From Liquidambar formosana (lineage: Eukaryota > Streptophyta > Magnoliopsida > Saxifragales > Altingiaceae): 64,000 bases of DNA. The first letter of the stretch is position 1. Each line of letters starts with the position of its first letter. Below, in pieces: positions 10,937-23,062 of this stretch. Below the pieces are notes generated by a model, which had not been told where the DNA came from, made no database searches, and saw only the letters and a list, made by a program, of their open reading frames with translations. The DNA is taken from assembly GCA_039720395.1 (NCBI GenBank), contig CM077834.1:4236607-4300606 (forward strand). The letters run 5' to 3'. The translations under genes were made by a program, and so were the position numbers.

Positions 10937-12893
10937 TCTATTATATATATCTAAAACGGAGGAAGGGTATTGTTGTGTGCCATGTGTCCACATAAGAGTT
11001 TTTTATCATTTTTTTTTTTTTGGCCTTTCACGTGCTGAAACAGTGAGCTGGAGAAAACTCTTTTGGCAAAATTACGTGCACACTGTTGTGTGCCACGTGT
11101 ACACATAAGAGTTTTTTACTTTTACTTCTTTTTTTTTTTGCCTTTCACGTGCTAAAACAGTGAGTTGGAGAAAAAACTCTTTTGGCAAAATTACATTTTA
11201 GTAATGGTTTTCCAATCTAATACCACAAAAAAGATATTATCTATCAACTTGCTACAAATTGACTTGATAAGTGCTTCAAAAGGATTACTAACTTTCTTTG
11301 TTTGGTATCTGTTTGGTATCAAGCTGGGAAGTGGTCACCAGGTATTACTTGCTCTTTCTCACGTGGTGGAGGTAAGTTGACGTTTGGTGTTCACTGTATA
11401 TCTCTTTGTTTTTACGTGGGATGAAGGGCACACTGTTGTGTGCCACGTGTCCACATAAGAGTTTTTACCTTTTTTTTTTTTTTTTGGCCTTTCACGTGCT
11501 AAAACAATGAGTTGGAGAAAACTCTTTTGGCAAAATTACGGGCACACTGTTGTGTGCCACGTGTCCACATAAGGGTTTTTTAACTTTTTTTTTTTTTTTT
11601 TTTTTTGGGCCTTTCACGTGCTAAAACAGTGAGCTGGAGAAAACTCTTTTGGCAAAATTACGGGCACATTGTTGTGTGCCACGTGTCCACATAAGAGTTT
11701 TTTACTTTTACTTTTACTTTTCTTTTTTTTTTTTTTGCCTTTCATGTGCTGGAAACAGTGAGTTAGAGAAAACTCTTTTGGCAAAATTACATTTTAGTAA
11801 TAGTTTTCCAATCTAATACCACAAAAAAGATATTGTCTATCAACTTGCTACAAATTAACTTGATAAGTGCTTCAAAAGGATTACTAATTTTCTTTGTTTG
11901 GTATCAAGCTGGGAAGTGGTCACCAAAAGGTAAATTCCTCACCTTTTTTTAAATTTTTTTTTAAATTTTGGTATTACTTGCTTTTTCTCACGTGACGGAG
12001 GCAAGTTGACGCTTGTTGTTCACTGTATATTTCTTTGTTTTTATGTAGGAGGATTAGAAAACCCACACTATACAATGTTCAACCCAAATTTAATAGACAG
12101 TACTATATTTCTTCATTTTCTTTATGCCTATTCATTTTCCCTCTTAAAAATTGAACATATAAAACTATAAATAGTCATAATTAAAAAGAGAGACAAATAG
12201 AGGAAAGGAGGATTAAAAAAGAAAACGTGATCCACCGGAATCTTCAGATTCTCCTGATTTACTTCCGGTATGAATAAAATAAAATAAAAAATCTATTTTA
12301 ATCAAAATTCTTCCATATGGTTAATTACATAAAATTGAAAAGATTTATACTTTCTCTTATTTTATTTTCCTTCTCCCTTTTTTTTTCCTATTCTCTTTCT
12401 CAGTTTAGACCTTTTTCTCATTGTTTTATGCTCTAATTTCAAAAATATTTTTGATATTTTTCCCCATCGTTTTTCACTCTTTGTACAACCCACTCGGAAC
12501 CTCATGGAAGGTCAAGATTCATTATTGTCAAGCATTTTACAATCTCTACCGTCGGATTTCGAGACACCTTCAATGGTTATATTTGCTTTAGTATATACTA
12601 ATATGTTAAAACTATGATTGTGGGATGGATTAGGCTCTAGAGAATCTTAATTTTTTTCCACCAAATATCATAACGTGTCAGTTCCTTTATTTCTTACAAG
12701 TTTTCGCCATTAAATTAATTGTCTTTCAAAATAATTTATCTTTTTCAGGAGTATAATTAAATTTTGTGTGATACATTACGCTAACATCACACCAAAGATT
12801 ATTTTAAAAATAAATATTCTGTTAAAATTCTAATTTGCTAATAATATTATTTTTTATAAATTAATCCGTACATCGCACATGTTCTAAAGCTAG
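10937..12893 (+). mobile_element. Non-autonomous Helitron
   Basis: The 5' end is TCTATTATATATATCTAAAA and the 3' end is CTAG, lying between a host A (10936) and T (12894), as expected for Helitron insertion between A and T. Just inside the 3' end is CCGTACATCGCACATG, a degraded form of the CCGTGCATCGCACGG hairpin common in plant Helitrons. A 4-bp ACAT/ATGT stem around CGCAC remains. No Rep/helicase frame is present, so it is non-autonomous. The first 1.1 kb is built from internal repeats (separate entry). Confidence 0.75.
10965..12060 (+). repeat. Internal repeat array of the Helitron with ten G-boxes
   Basis: Units of about 115-125 bp start near 10970, 11084, 11428, 11542 and 11664. Most open with GGCACAC-TGTT-GTGTGCC, a perfect 7-bp hairpin, then ACGTGTCCACATAAGAG, a T-tract, CCTTTCACGTGCTAAAACAG, and AAACTCTTTTGGCAAAATTA. 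After units 2 and 5 a longer tail block (11190-11427 and 11788-12050) is also repeated. CACGTG occurs at 11029, 11094, 11146, 11360, 11444, 11493, 11558, 11615, 11680 and 11989. Confidence 0.85.
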
Positions 12894-13111
12894 TATGTCA
12901 ATATCTAATTAGTCCCATATGATCACTGTCATTATGTAAACTTTTTGGGGCCCACTATTTGGCAACTCTATGAGATTCTTTCTTAAACAAGTCTATGGAG
13001 AGAACTCACTAGGGTAGTATAAACGATAAAGGATCGTAATTTAAGAATTATAAATTTCGAGTTTAAATTTCTATTGGATGCACGGATTTATGGATAGTTT
13101 ACATATAATAG

Positions 13112-13323
13112 GGATTTGGATTTGGTGCAGTTACTGCATGGTGCAGTAAATGTAAGATTGATGACACATGGCAAGGAGGAGAAATGGAGGGTTAAAATTC
13201 AAGAGATACATTTGGCGCCCAACACTTAACAACCCTCTATTTTTCTTCTTTACTCCTGTGTCATCGATCCTACGTTTATTGCACCATACAGTAAAAATAG
13301 TCAACTGCACCAAATCCGAATCC
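13112..13323. mobile_element. Mutator-like MITE (second family)
   Basis: A 212-bp foldback whose ends read GGATTTGGATTTGGTGCAGT and, reverse complemented, GGATTCGGATTTGGTGCAGT. The similarity continues inward with small gaps as far as GATGACACA. It is flanked by 9-bp direct repeats ATATAATAG (13103-13111) and ATATGATAG (13324-13332) with one mismatch, pointing to the Mutator superfamily. The minus-strand frame at 13131-13325 is an artefact of this element. Confidence 0.75.
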
Positions 13324-13332
13324 ATATGATAG

Positions 13333-15033
13333 GGAATTAGTTTGGATCCAATAACTTGAAATACCCCTTATTTGACCAAAGTAATAAAAAACAAAACAGT
13401 TATCTAGAGAGGTTTAACTGATCTATGATTTATGTTTCATTTTTTGTTCTTTTTCATTTGTTTCAAGTAATATATCGATAAATTTCAATATTTTTTATTT
13501 TTATTTTTGTGATTTAAGGCTCAAAGTTTTGGGCCATTTATAACTACATTTATCTTGAACATTAATTAAGGGAGGCGATATTGCCAGAGAAGGAAACACT
13601 GCATCCACGCTCCCATATAGGGTATTGACTATTTTGCCCTTTCATGCTTTAGCAAACAGCCCATGTGATGTTAGCATGCTTTGACTGAACATAAACATAC
13701 CCAATGACCCACTATATATCCTGTCTATCCATTACACGTGAGAAAAACCATTCCTCCATTTTTTCCGACAAATAAGGGAGGGAGAAGAGGGCCATGGTTT
13801 CATCTCCCATCCTTCAACAAAATTTTAGCTTGTCCGTTTAACGAGAGGGGAGAGGGAGAGATAAAGAACTTGTAGAAGTGGTGTGCGTGTTAGCCGGAAA
13901 AAATGGAGGTTGCCTGCCGTCAAAAGTTGGGGGCTTTTTTTTTAAAAAATAAAATAAAAAAATTAAAATTAAAATTAATTGAAGCGAATCATCGTGGACT
14001 CATGGTTTATCGAATCCCATCACACATCGCAGCACCAGACCGAAGAGATGGTTTATTGAATCATCATGGACAATAGGTGTGAAGGAGATGAATGAAGCTT
14101 TATTGTGCTACGTGTGCGTGCAATCTAATGGTGAGCCCCCATCGTGGAAATTGAATCAAATGCCTATCTTTTAGGGCGAGTTCGTCGAACAAATCGGTAG
14201 CAGCACTAGGACAACCACGACATTGACTCCTATTTCGGTTTCGATCGAGTCCTCTTCCTTTAGGCTCCAATCTTGTTGGGTATGATAGGCGATCTTTGTC
14301 ATCACCGGATGACAAGATTTAGACGAGAATAACAGTAGCTCACTTTCTCACTAACCAAACAGAGTAGTAATACCAATTGCTCCAAGACCACCGCTCACCA
14401 CTACTGTTTCAGACCCGCACTGCTTTCAGCCAGTGTTCTCGCATCCCTTATCCTCTTTCCTCTTCTCTCTCTCATTCATTTTTGTCTCTTTGCTGGCAAG
14501 TCCTCAATGGCCATCATGGCCAAGGTGCCGATCCCCTTTTTACCTCCTCCTTTTTATTCCTCGCTCTCTCCTTCTCCTCTTCTTTTCTCTCCTCTACTTT
14601 TTGTATTCTAAAAATGGCAAAAATGTCCAGTTAAAACAAAATGCTATGGAAGCATAACTCGTGGCTGTGGCAATAACGCCACCCTTAATTAATTATTAAT
14701 TATCTGTTTCATTATGGGAGTAGTCCTTAAAAATATACTGTAAAAAACATGATTGATTACTTAAAAAAAAATTAATTTTGTAAACGTGACAAAAAGTGGG
14801 TGGCTGCCACCGTTGCCTTAGCCTGGTATTTGAAATTCCTGCGAGTACACGTCACCCACGGGTGAAGGAAATTACAGCAGTTTCCAAATGGGAGAATAAG
14901 ACCTCTTTTAAGTGGGGTCCCGCGCCGTCGTCCAAAACATTCCTTCCCACCGGCGGCCTTGTCGACGAGAGGGGTTTCCATTCTCTGCCACACGCAGAGC
15001 TTTCTCTATCTATCTCAATCGCTCGATAAAGCG
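13333..15033 (+). other. Intergenic; promoter and leader region of the DUF212 gene at its end
   Basis: Nothing definable from 13333 to about 14750 apart from an AT-rich patch (13939-13980) and pyrimidine-rich patches (14440-14610). From about 14900 to 15033 the DNA becomes GC-richer and then pyrimidine-rich (TTTCTCTATCTATCTCAATC), which fits a 5' leader for the gene starting at 15034. No convincing TATA box was found. Confidence 0.4.
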
Positions 15034-18000
15034 ATGGATGAGGTGATCACAGCCGCTGATGCGTCGAGCTTCCGATCCACATCATCTTCGCCGTTCATCA
15101 TCCCGTCCAACCTCCCTCTCCTCTCTGCTTTCCTCTCCTTTGCTCTCGCCCAGTTTCTCAAGCTCTTCACCACTTGGTATGTCTCCCTTCCCTCCTCCTC
15201 CTCTCTCTCTCTCTATATATGTATATTTAAATTGTTTGATTAAATTATCCATTTGGTTGCTGAGAAAATGGAGTAAAAGACAAGAAATTAAAATTTTCTA
15301 ACTTCGGAAGTTTGGATATTTGGGATCCGCGAAAACAAAATTCTCATTTATTCTTTCCGTAATTTGAAAATCTAGCTAGTTGTGCTGAGTTTGTCACTTT
15401 TTCCGCCTCAGTTTTCTCGGCTAACAAACAGAGATTTAAGGGTTTTCTAATTTTTTTTCTTTGGTTTGCAGTGTTTTCTGATTTGTATGTTGTTTAATGG
15501 TATAAATTATATGGATCTAATTGGGGCCTGTTTGGTTGTAATACGAGAACCGAATTATTTAGTTTTGTTTTGGATATGGTTTTGTGAACAATTTCATTTT
15601 TGTGAATGTAGCAATTCGAGAGAAAGGCTGCCTGATGATAATATATATATATATGAAACAGATGCATTTCGTAAATTCCTAGATTTATCTAATACGATCA
15701 ATTATGGTTATAGACTTATAGTTCTAACTATTTTCAAATGGCCCCATTCAAGATGATGGATTTTCATGTTTAATACCATGTTAAACGTAAATGGAGTCAT
15801 TTTAATTTCCATGGGACAAGTAAACAGCCCTTGGGCAATGTTGTAATCAGGGGTTCCAGTGATAATCTTGTGTTATAAATTCGGAATTCTATTACCTTGT
15901 TGTGAAGATTATGTACTTAGTTGGGATTAAGGATTTAGTGAGTTGAGTTGTTTTGAATTATTTTCTTGCTCTTGTAAGCAAAATTTGCATTGGTTTTTCA
16001 GCTCTTAAAAGCCATGAAGGGTTTCCAAAATCCCAACCAAACACTACATTGGTACAAATGTCATTTGCTGGTAACAACAGCTAATTGGAAAAAGGTGAAA
16101 TGAAAATCAGTAATATATTTATATTCTTGTTTCATTTAGAGAATCTTCAATGGTTTTGCTAAGTTTAGCATTGCCAAAGCTAATTTTGGCATGCTACATT
16201 GCCAAGAATGCTATAATTTAGCAATTCTACTCCAATGGTGCAATTGCTAAAATTTGGCTCAACCACAAAATTTGACACAAGATTTGAGGAGTGGAGTGGG
16301 GCCCATTAGGTTGTGAGATGGGGTGATGACATTGGCATCCATGGCATCATTTGGCTATTCCAAGTACTGTGCCAAATTTGGCACAAAGTTTGGCAATGCC
16401 AACTTATAGCACGAGGGATAGTAGTCCATTGTTGGGGTTTTTGAAGGAACTGCTATATTTTGGCAATGGTAGCTTAGATAGCAGCCCATTGAAGATGCTC
16501 TTAGACCATCACAAACAGGCTTCTATATGAGCTGTCATTGCTAAATTATAGCAGCTCCTCCAATTAGTCCATCTCCAATGGGCTACTATATGAGCTGATA
16601 TTATTTGGCAATGCTATATCTCGTGCCAAATGATGCCATGTGATCTTCCCATCTCACAACCTGATGGGCCCCACACTACTCCTCAAATCTTCTGCCAAAT
16701 TTATTGGTTGCGCTAAATTTTAGCAATTGTAACATTGGAGTAGGATTGCTAAATCTTGGTTTTGCAGCATGCCAAATTTAGCAAAACCATTGGCAATGCT
16801 CTTAGTTAGTATTTTTACTTAGGGTCTCACCATTTTACATAATAGTATTTTAGGGAATAAATTGAGTGGGAGAAATTATATGTCTAGTTGTCTATTAGTC
16901 CAGTACACACACATATATATATATATTTGGATGGGATATTGAAGTGGTTGCAGGGTGGGACTCAGTTTTGTAATTTCTGGGTTTTGGAATAAGCTAATGT
17001 AAGGCGGAGAATCAGCATTAATAGGGAGTGAAACAAATTAAGTTGTTGTATATCCCACTTTCCATGGTCGTTTACTCTTGTTTATGATCCAGCATGCTTT
17101 TCTTTCTCTCTTTTAATATGATCAGTTTTAAGCGCCATCAACTCCCAAATTTGTATGGTTTAAGGGATGTCAAGCATTGTTAGAAGGAGATGATTTGGGA
17201 GAACTTTGTGCATCCCTTCTTGGGTGGATTTTGGAATTTTAACTTAACCCAATGATCCTTTTTACTTTGGTGATTAATTACCTTTCATATAACTTGGTTT
17301 CCTTAATATAAAAGGAGCCTATTCTCTGAGTTAGGTGTACCTTCATTATGGTGGGATGGATCTTGTTTGAAAAGTAATTTTACTTGAGAACATAATCATC
17401 CTGGTGGGGCCAAGTTATCATGAAATTTAATTATTTGTTGTGAATGGAATTTGAATCCAAAATTTTGAACATTTTTTAATTAAAGGTTCTTATTTTTCAT
17501 GTTTGAGCAATATTGCCTAAAGATGTTGGTAAATCAGTCATTTTTTATATATGAAAATGAGATGTGAAATTGAAAGTTTGAATAATGATTTATTGATGTT
17601 TGAGAAGTCATAGTGAAAGTTGACATGCTAAAGTATTTTATTTCCTTAATCCTCACTTCATGATTGTTAATTTAGAGGGGCTTATGAAATTGAATTTTAT
17701 GAAGAAATAATAATTTTTCAATTTTTTTTTCCCGACATTGTCACTTTTTACAATCTGTGTGCAGCCAGTATCCTGTGGTTTCTTCATGTTTTTTTTTTTA
17801 CCTGTGAATTTCTTGCTAGTCTTTCACTATATCCTCCTAGATGTGCAGGTTCAAGGAGAAGAGATGGGATACTAGAAGGCTGCTTGGATCAGGTGGAATG
17901 CCCTCATCACATTCGGCAACTGTGACAGCTCTTGCAGTGCTATTGGTTTACAAGAAGGAACTGGGGATCAGCATTTGCCCTTGCAGTGGTTTTGGCATGT

Positions 18001-18953
18001 GTTGTACGTACTATTAACCAGGTCTGTTCGTCTTTGTTTGACATTCTTGCTTAGGTTCAACCTTCAATATTTGCCGATATGTCCAAATGCACACAGGATC
18101 AGAATAAGCGATTGATCTTCTTTTGTTGCTTACTTTTCAATGGAACTTGATAAGGTCCCCAAATTATCAAAATTTATGCTGTTTCTTTTGATGCTAGTGA
18201 AACTGAGTTTATGATATACGTAGCACCATAAATGGGAATTTCTATCAGGTCTTATAATAATTATCAACATCTTCATTTTTGAAACATTTTACTAAGAAAG
18301 TTATGTTGAAGATTAATGTATTACCATGGGAGCTACATCCAGGGAGATTCAGTTGGATTTGTTCATATGAAGATTTATTTAAAAGTCAATTCTTGCAGTT
18401 CTTTTAAAAACTACTCAAATTGTAGCATGTAAAATACGCAATATAATTATATAAAAGACACAAATGGCGTTAACTATATGAATCAAGATATGGTTGATGG
18501 TTTGTGAAGCCTCTAGCTTATAAAAATGACCTCAAGTCATCTGTTTGTGATGAAAATATATTAAAATAACTATCTATACTTCTATTTAAAGAAGATGGGT
18601 TCCTACTTTGAGAAACAGTATGCATAAGGAGGGGGTGAAACAAAGATTAAAGACTGAGATAGCATGCACATTCATTGCGTGTGCCCATGGCTACCTGTTT
18701 CATGAAATTTCTACTCATGCAAGTTATCCTTTATTAACCTGATTGGTTCAACAAATATTTGTCTGCTTTATGGAATTGTTGATAGTCTTTTTCTCATTTT
18801 AACGATTATTCTCTTGCTAGTTTCTCTGCTGATTTACCCTGTGAACCACTGTTATGCATTTGGAGCTAGGTTACCTGGAGTAATAATCTTGTTTTTTTAC
18901 AGGTGATGTATGATGCTTCTGGTGTAAGACTTCATGCTGGTCGGCAAGCTGAA
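15034..18953 (+). CDS. DUF212 (acid phosphatase/vanadium haloperoxidase-related) protein, 5' exons, frameshifted
   Basis: A small membrane-associated plant protein family of unknown biochemical role. Exons: 15034-15176, 17849-18003 and 18903-18953, all GT-AG. Exon 1 encodes MDEVITAADASSF and a hydrophobic segment (PLLSAFLSFALAQFLKLFTT). Exon 2 carries the signature GSGGMPSSHSATVTALAV. Exon 3 encodes VMYDASGVRLHAGRQAE, the family's next conserved block. Exon 2 is 155 nt where the conserved frame needs 156+1. Two single bases are missing, one near 17937-17940 (after the LAV codons) and one near 17963-17967 (in the GTGGS codons), so read literally the frame ends at TAA about 18016. The downstream exons expected after AGRQAE are absent: assembly gap Ns start at 19240 and the sequence beyond them is unrelated LTR DNA. 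It is either a recent pseudogene or a gene damaged by assembly error; the intact splice sites favour the latter slightly. Confidence 0.75.
16139..16500. mobile_element. PIF/Harbinger (Tourist-like) MITE in DUF212 intron 1
   Basis: A 362-bp element with ends GAGAATCTTCAATGG and, reverse complemented, GAGCATCTTCAATGG. It is flanked by TTA on both sides (16136-16138 and 16501-16503), the 3-bp target typical of PIF/Harbinger. The interior is rich in GCCAAATTTGGC-like words in both orientations. Confidence 0.7.
16567..16801. mobile_element. Second PIF/Harbinger MITE, related and adjacent
   Basis: Ends GTCCATCTCCAATGG and, reverse complemented, GAGCATTGCCAATGG, with TTA on both sides (16564-16566 and 16802-16804). 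The 16504-16566 stretch between this and the first element repeats its first 60 bases imperfectly (CTTCTATATGAGCTG against CTACTATATGAGCTG), so a third truncated copy is likely. Confidence 0.6.
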
Positions 18954-19239
18954 GTAAGATATCCTATTGTAATAAATATGCTTTGTTTACTTGATTGTGA
19001 GCTCTCAGGCTCTGTTTGGGGTGTGGAATCAGGGGGGATAGGAAAAGGGAAAGCTTAAAATTACTTAAAAATGGATTCCTTTTTTAGCATTTTAATCATT
19101 TTTCTCCTTTAGCCTAATTTCCAAGATCCAACAGAGGCTAAAAACATTAAGAATTTCTGTATTGGGGAAATTGGAGAAGTTGTTAAAATAGCATGTGATT
19201 TTATGAAGGTTCTTGTGCCCCTTTAAAATAACAATTAAT

Positions 19240-19339
19240 NNNNNNNNNNNNNNNNNNNNNNNNNNNNNNNNNNNNNNNNNNNNNNNNNNNNNNNNNNNNN
19301 NNNNNNNNNNNNNNNNNNNNNNNNNNNNNNNNNNNNNNN
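19240..19339. other. Assembly gap (100 N)
   Basis: Exactly 100 N bases, a conventional scaffold placeholder of unknown true length. It separates the DUF212 gene from the end of an LTR copy, so linkage and order across it are only as good as the scaffold. Confidence 0.99.
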
Positions 19340-21687
19340 AGGGTGAATTGGGGCACCCTCATACCCTACTTACCTTTAGCAAAAGCAACCTGTCAAAACA
19401 ACCACCCTATTGCATAGGGTAATTTGCAAGATTTCATCTCGCAATAGCCAAAAGAACCACCCCACATTGGTGGGGTAGTTGCACCTGTTGTACCTGTCAA
19501 AGCACCTGCAATTTCCATGCAGAACATACCAAAAATACCAACCAAACAAGCTAGATTCCAAATCAAGCCATTATCATGCCCAAACATGGGCTAACACATG
19601 CTCAAAATACCATATCAAGGACAAATAACAGATCTGGACAGAATTGAAATAAGGCTTAAAATCAACCACAAGTCATGCAACAACATGAATCATAAGCTAA
19701 CTAAAACCCTAATTCAACCCTACATGCAATGACATGCAAAAAACCCTAAAATCAACTACTATGAATGCAGAAAAATGTCATAGCTATCAAATATGCAGCA
19801 CATATATGTCAACTATGAAGAAAACATAAGAAAAAAACCCTAAGCTATCATGCTATATGCAACTTTCCTAACACAAGGATGAATGAAACCCTAGAATCAC
19901 AATTGTACTCAAAATCACATAAAATAACTCTAAATCATGCAAAGCCCATCATAGACATCATGCTAATCATGCATATTAATCAATAGAAGCATCCACACAT
20001 GAGAAAAATACAAGCTTGCACATGAAATATAGCTATTCTAAACATAAACTCAATTTCAGCACTAAGGAAACCCTAGAATCCCAAACATGCAGTAAATCAC
20101 ATGGAATAGCATCCTAGCATACTAAACAGCCCACAAACATTATCCTAATCATGCATACACTCCAATGGAAGCAACAAAACACAATAAAAATATAAGCTCT
20201 AATATACCAAAGAGTTATTTCATGCAGAAAACCATTTTAAGCACCTAAGAAACCCTAAAGTCCCAAACATGCAGTAAATCACATGGAATAACATCCTAGC
20301 ATACTAAACAGCCCACAAATATGATCCTAAATACGCATACATACCAATGGAAGCAACAAGACATGATAAAAACACAAGCTTTGATATGCAATCATCCTAT
20401 TCTATGCAAAACCCTAACTTTAAAAGAGAGAAGAGGAGGAAGGGGGGAATACCTATAGTGAAGTATCCTTTTGCTGCTGTAGGGAGTCCTCCTTCTCTTG
20501 TGTACTGCTAGGAGTTCCTTCCTTCAGGCCTTCAATCAATGCTCCAGCCCTCCTTCAAGCTTTCTCTCACACTCTCTCACTCAAAGTATAGGTTAAACTA
20601 CCCTAAGGATGGCTGCCATAGCCTCCAAGTCTCACACATGCCTCACACTTCAGAATTTTGCCTCTAAGTGCCTCCCCTATTGCTGAAGTATAAGGGGGTA
20701 TTTATAGGGATTGAGGGAAAACCCTCAATGGTTGGGATTAAAACCCTAGAGATTGATCCAAGGGTTCTTAGAGGTTACCTTGGGGCTCAAGTAGGTCAAA
20801 AAGGGCTGAAATTAGGGTTAAATGGCGGCTAAAGGCGAGCAAATCCGAGGAAATAGGGAAGGAGCCGCGTCAAGGCTCAAAATAGGAAAGTGGCTCGGGT
20901 GACCACCTGGGGCTGGGCGGCTAGCAGCCTGGGCCCAGGCGGCTAGCCGCCCAGGCCTGGGTGGTCACCCGAGGCCCTGTCAGCTTTAGCCCATATTTGA
21001 CCCTTTCGACTTCCAAATGTGTTTCAGGGCCCAAATGAACTCCGATTTTGACGAAACAAAAGCCAAAACGACCGTGTTTCGAAGGGGAATGTAATTTGAG
21101 TCACTTGAGGGCAAGAAACCCTAGCCATGGCTGCATGGTTGAGTCCTACAAAGGTGGTTAACCGCTATGCCTCACCATCGCTTAGCTTAGGTATGCACAT
21201 AGGGTCGCACCGAATGCTTTCCAATTCGAAATTCAACCTCCCTAAACACATTTGGGGATGAAATTAAGACTAATCAAGGTCACATGAGTAGTCATGGAGT
21301 GAAAATCATAAGCCAATTCGAGCTAACCCGAAGTAGGTCTCTTAGCCAACCTGAGCCTTGTTGAGCCATTCTTATCCCGAACCTTCAATTCATCGAATTG
21401 AACCCACAAATACCTCAAATGCTATCATATGAACTCCAATTGGCAACTTGGAGATCATTTCAAGGTCAAATGGAAAGTTTGTGACCTAAAAGACGATTAT
21501 GCCCCTCAAGTCACAAAAGTTCTAATTAACCCTCTAGATCAACTCCAAATCGAACCAAAATTCATACACACCATCCTTAGGACTCTAAAAACTCAATGCA
21601 AGAGACTAGACTCAAAAAGGAAACAAAATGACACATGCAATGACGGACCCTAGCTAAGGTGACAGGTGGCAAAAATGGGGTGTGACA
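19340..21687 (-). repeat. LTR of a gypsy-type element, family 1, truncated by the gap
   Basis: On the minus strand it starts at 21687 with TGTCACACCCCATTTTTGCC and can be followed, block by block, against the plus-strand copy that begins at 23285. Shared stretches include an ACACGGTCGTTTTGGCTTTT-like block, the palindrome cluster, and GCTCAGGTAAGTGGG near the far end (minus-strand equivalent near 19370). The copy is cut by the N gap before its other end. No coding frame is present. Confidence 0.7.
20910..20975. repeat. GC-rich palindrome array in the family-1 LTR (minus copy)
   Basis: Interleaved copies of GGCGGCTAGC(C/A)GCC with the GGGCCCAGG palindrome between them, followed by GGTGGTCACCCGAGG. 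It corresponds to the array at 23995-24075 in the inverted copy, so the structure is conserved between two diverged LTRs. Confidence 0.85.
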
Positions 21688-21768
21688 TTATGAGGCCGGT
21701 TGTGAGCGCCACGCCCGGTACCACGTAGCTCGAGAATACGCATTAGCCTCAAAGGACTAACACGGAGA

Positions 21769-21778
21769 GGAGTCGCCA
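21769..21778 (-). other. Putative primer-binding site (tRNA-Arg type)
   Basis: Minus-strand TGGCGACTCC directly follows the LTR end region that contains GGGTGCCTAACACCTTCCC. The same decamer sits at the equivalent place after the plus-strand LTR (25916-25925), which supports its identity. Assignment to tRNA-Arg is from knowledge of Ogre/Tat elements, not from the tRNA itself. Confidence 0.5.
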
Positions 21779-22102
21779 CCCAATAATGGGAACGAGTGAA
21801 CCCTAGCAGGGTCTAGCTCGTCATAACCAGAGATTCGGGTTCGGAGCTAGGGTACGCAGCTGGGAAGGTGTTAGGCACCCTGCCACGCCCGGTCGGAACC
21901 GGCCCCCACACATGATTGATGGCTTTAATCAATCTAAATATTTAACTAAAATCAACCCTACTCATTCAACCACAGCAGCACGCAAATCATGATGATATGA
22001 TGGAAACAAGAGATATAAAACAGATATAAAGAAATGACCATGCAAATTAATTAACTATCATAATCAATACAGTAAAGAAAGAAACTGTCTGCTGAGGTAA
22101 GG

Positions 22103-22154
22103 TGCGTACGCATCACTGAATAGTGCGTACGCACAACTGATATATGCGTACGCA
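22103..22154. repeat. Phased palindrome cluster 1 (TGCGTACGCA x3)
   Basis: Perfect copies of the 10-bp palindrome TGCGTACGCA start at 22103, 22124 and 22145, exactly 21 bp apart. Confidence 0.95.
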
Positions 22155-22346
22155 CCTAATAGGCATTTCACGCAGAATCACAGAACTCACATATCAGTCT
22201 ACATCATGCACCCTTAATAAGATAAAATATGCAGAAAATAAATATGAATATAAATATAAACTAAACCTAAATCATGCTAATCATGCTTTAGAAAGAAAAG
22301 TAAAATAAAATAAAATAAAAGAAGTACTGTCTGCCAATACTTTACG

Positions 22347-22417
22347 TGCGTACGCAGTATTAGTTATTGCATACGCATACAATATACTGCGTACGCAATA
22401 TAATAATTGCGTACGCA
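22347..22417. repeat. Phased palindrome cluster 2 (TGCGTACGCA x4)
   Basis: Copies start at 22347, 22368 (one mismatch, TGCATACGCA), 22388 and 22408, spaced 21, 20 and 20 bp. Confidence 0.95.
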
Positions 22418-23062
22418 CCCATTGGCAATTTATATCATCTCACTGTATACGGTCGGGAATCATATATGTGCGCTTTTGCAGATTAGAGTCTGAAACCACT
22501 TCTATGGTAACACAGGAGATTTTCATACCAGCCAATCATCATGTAATTAAGCCCTAGTCTATTGCATGATGCTTATGCAGAAATATACATAAAGTCCTAA
22601 GTTCTCTTATGGAAAGAGTCCACTATGTGATGACATATAATCAATATCATGCAGCTAACATGGCATCTATGGCAACACATCATTTCATTGAATATGAACT
22701 TTCATGCTTAGTACTAAATTATGCATGCAGAATACAGATATTACCCTCAGGGTTCTCCACTCTGATTCCTTTAAGGACTACTCCTTCTTGAACCTCCAGA
22801 ATTGCAGCCTCCTACACTCTCTCTCTCTTCCTCTCTTTCCTTCTCTCTCTTTTTGTTCTATAGCTTTCCTTCTCTCTCTGATTTTCGAGTCCCCCCTCTT
22901 CAGGTGTCTAGTGGGTTATATATAGGCATAGGAAGTAGGATTAGGGGTCTCTGCTGTTTTTCCCGAAATCTAGGTCTCCTAAGCATGTTACAACACGTTC
23001 CTTGAAAGAGTTCTGATCTGGAGGGCAAGTGGCCCGAAAAGAAAGGTTCTGGAAGCATAAGC

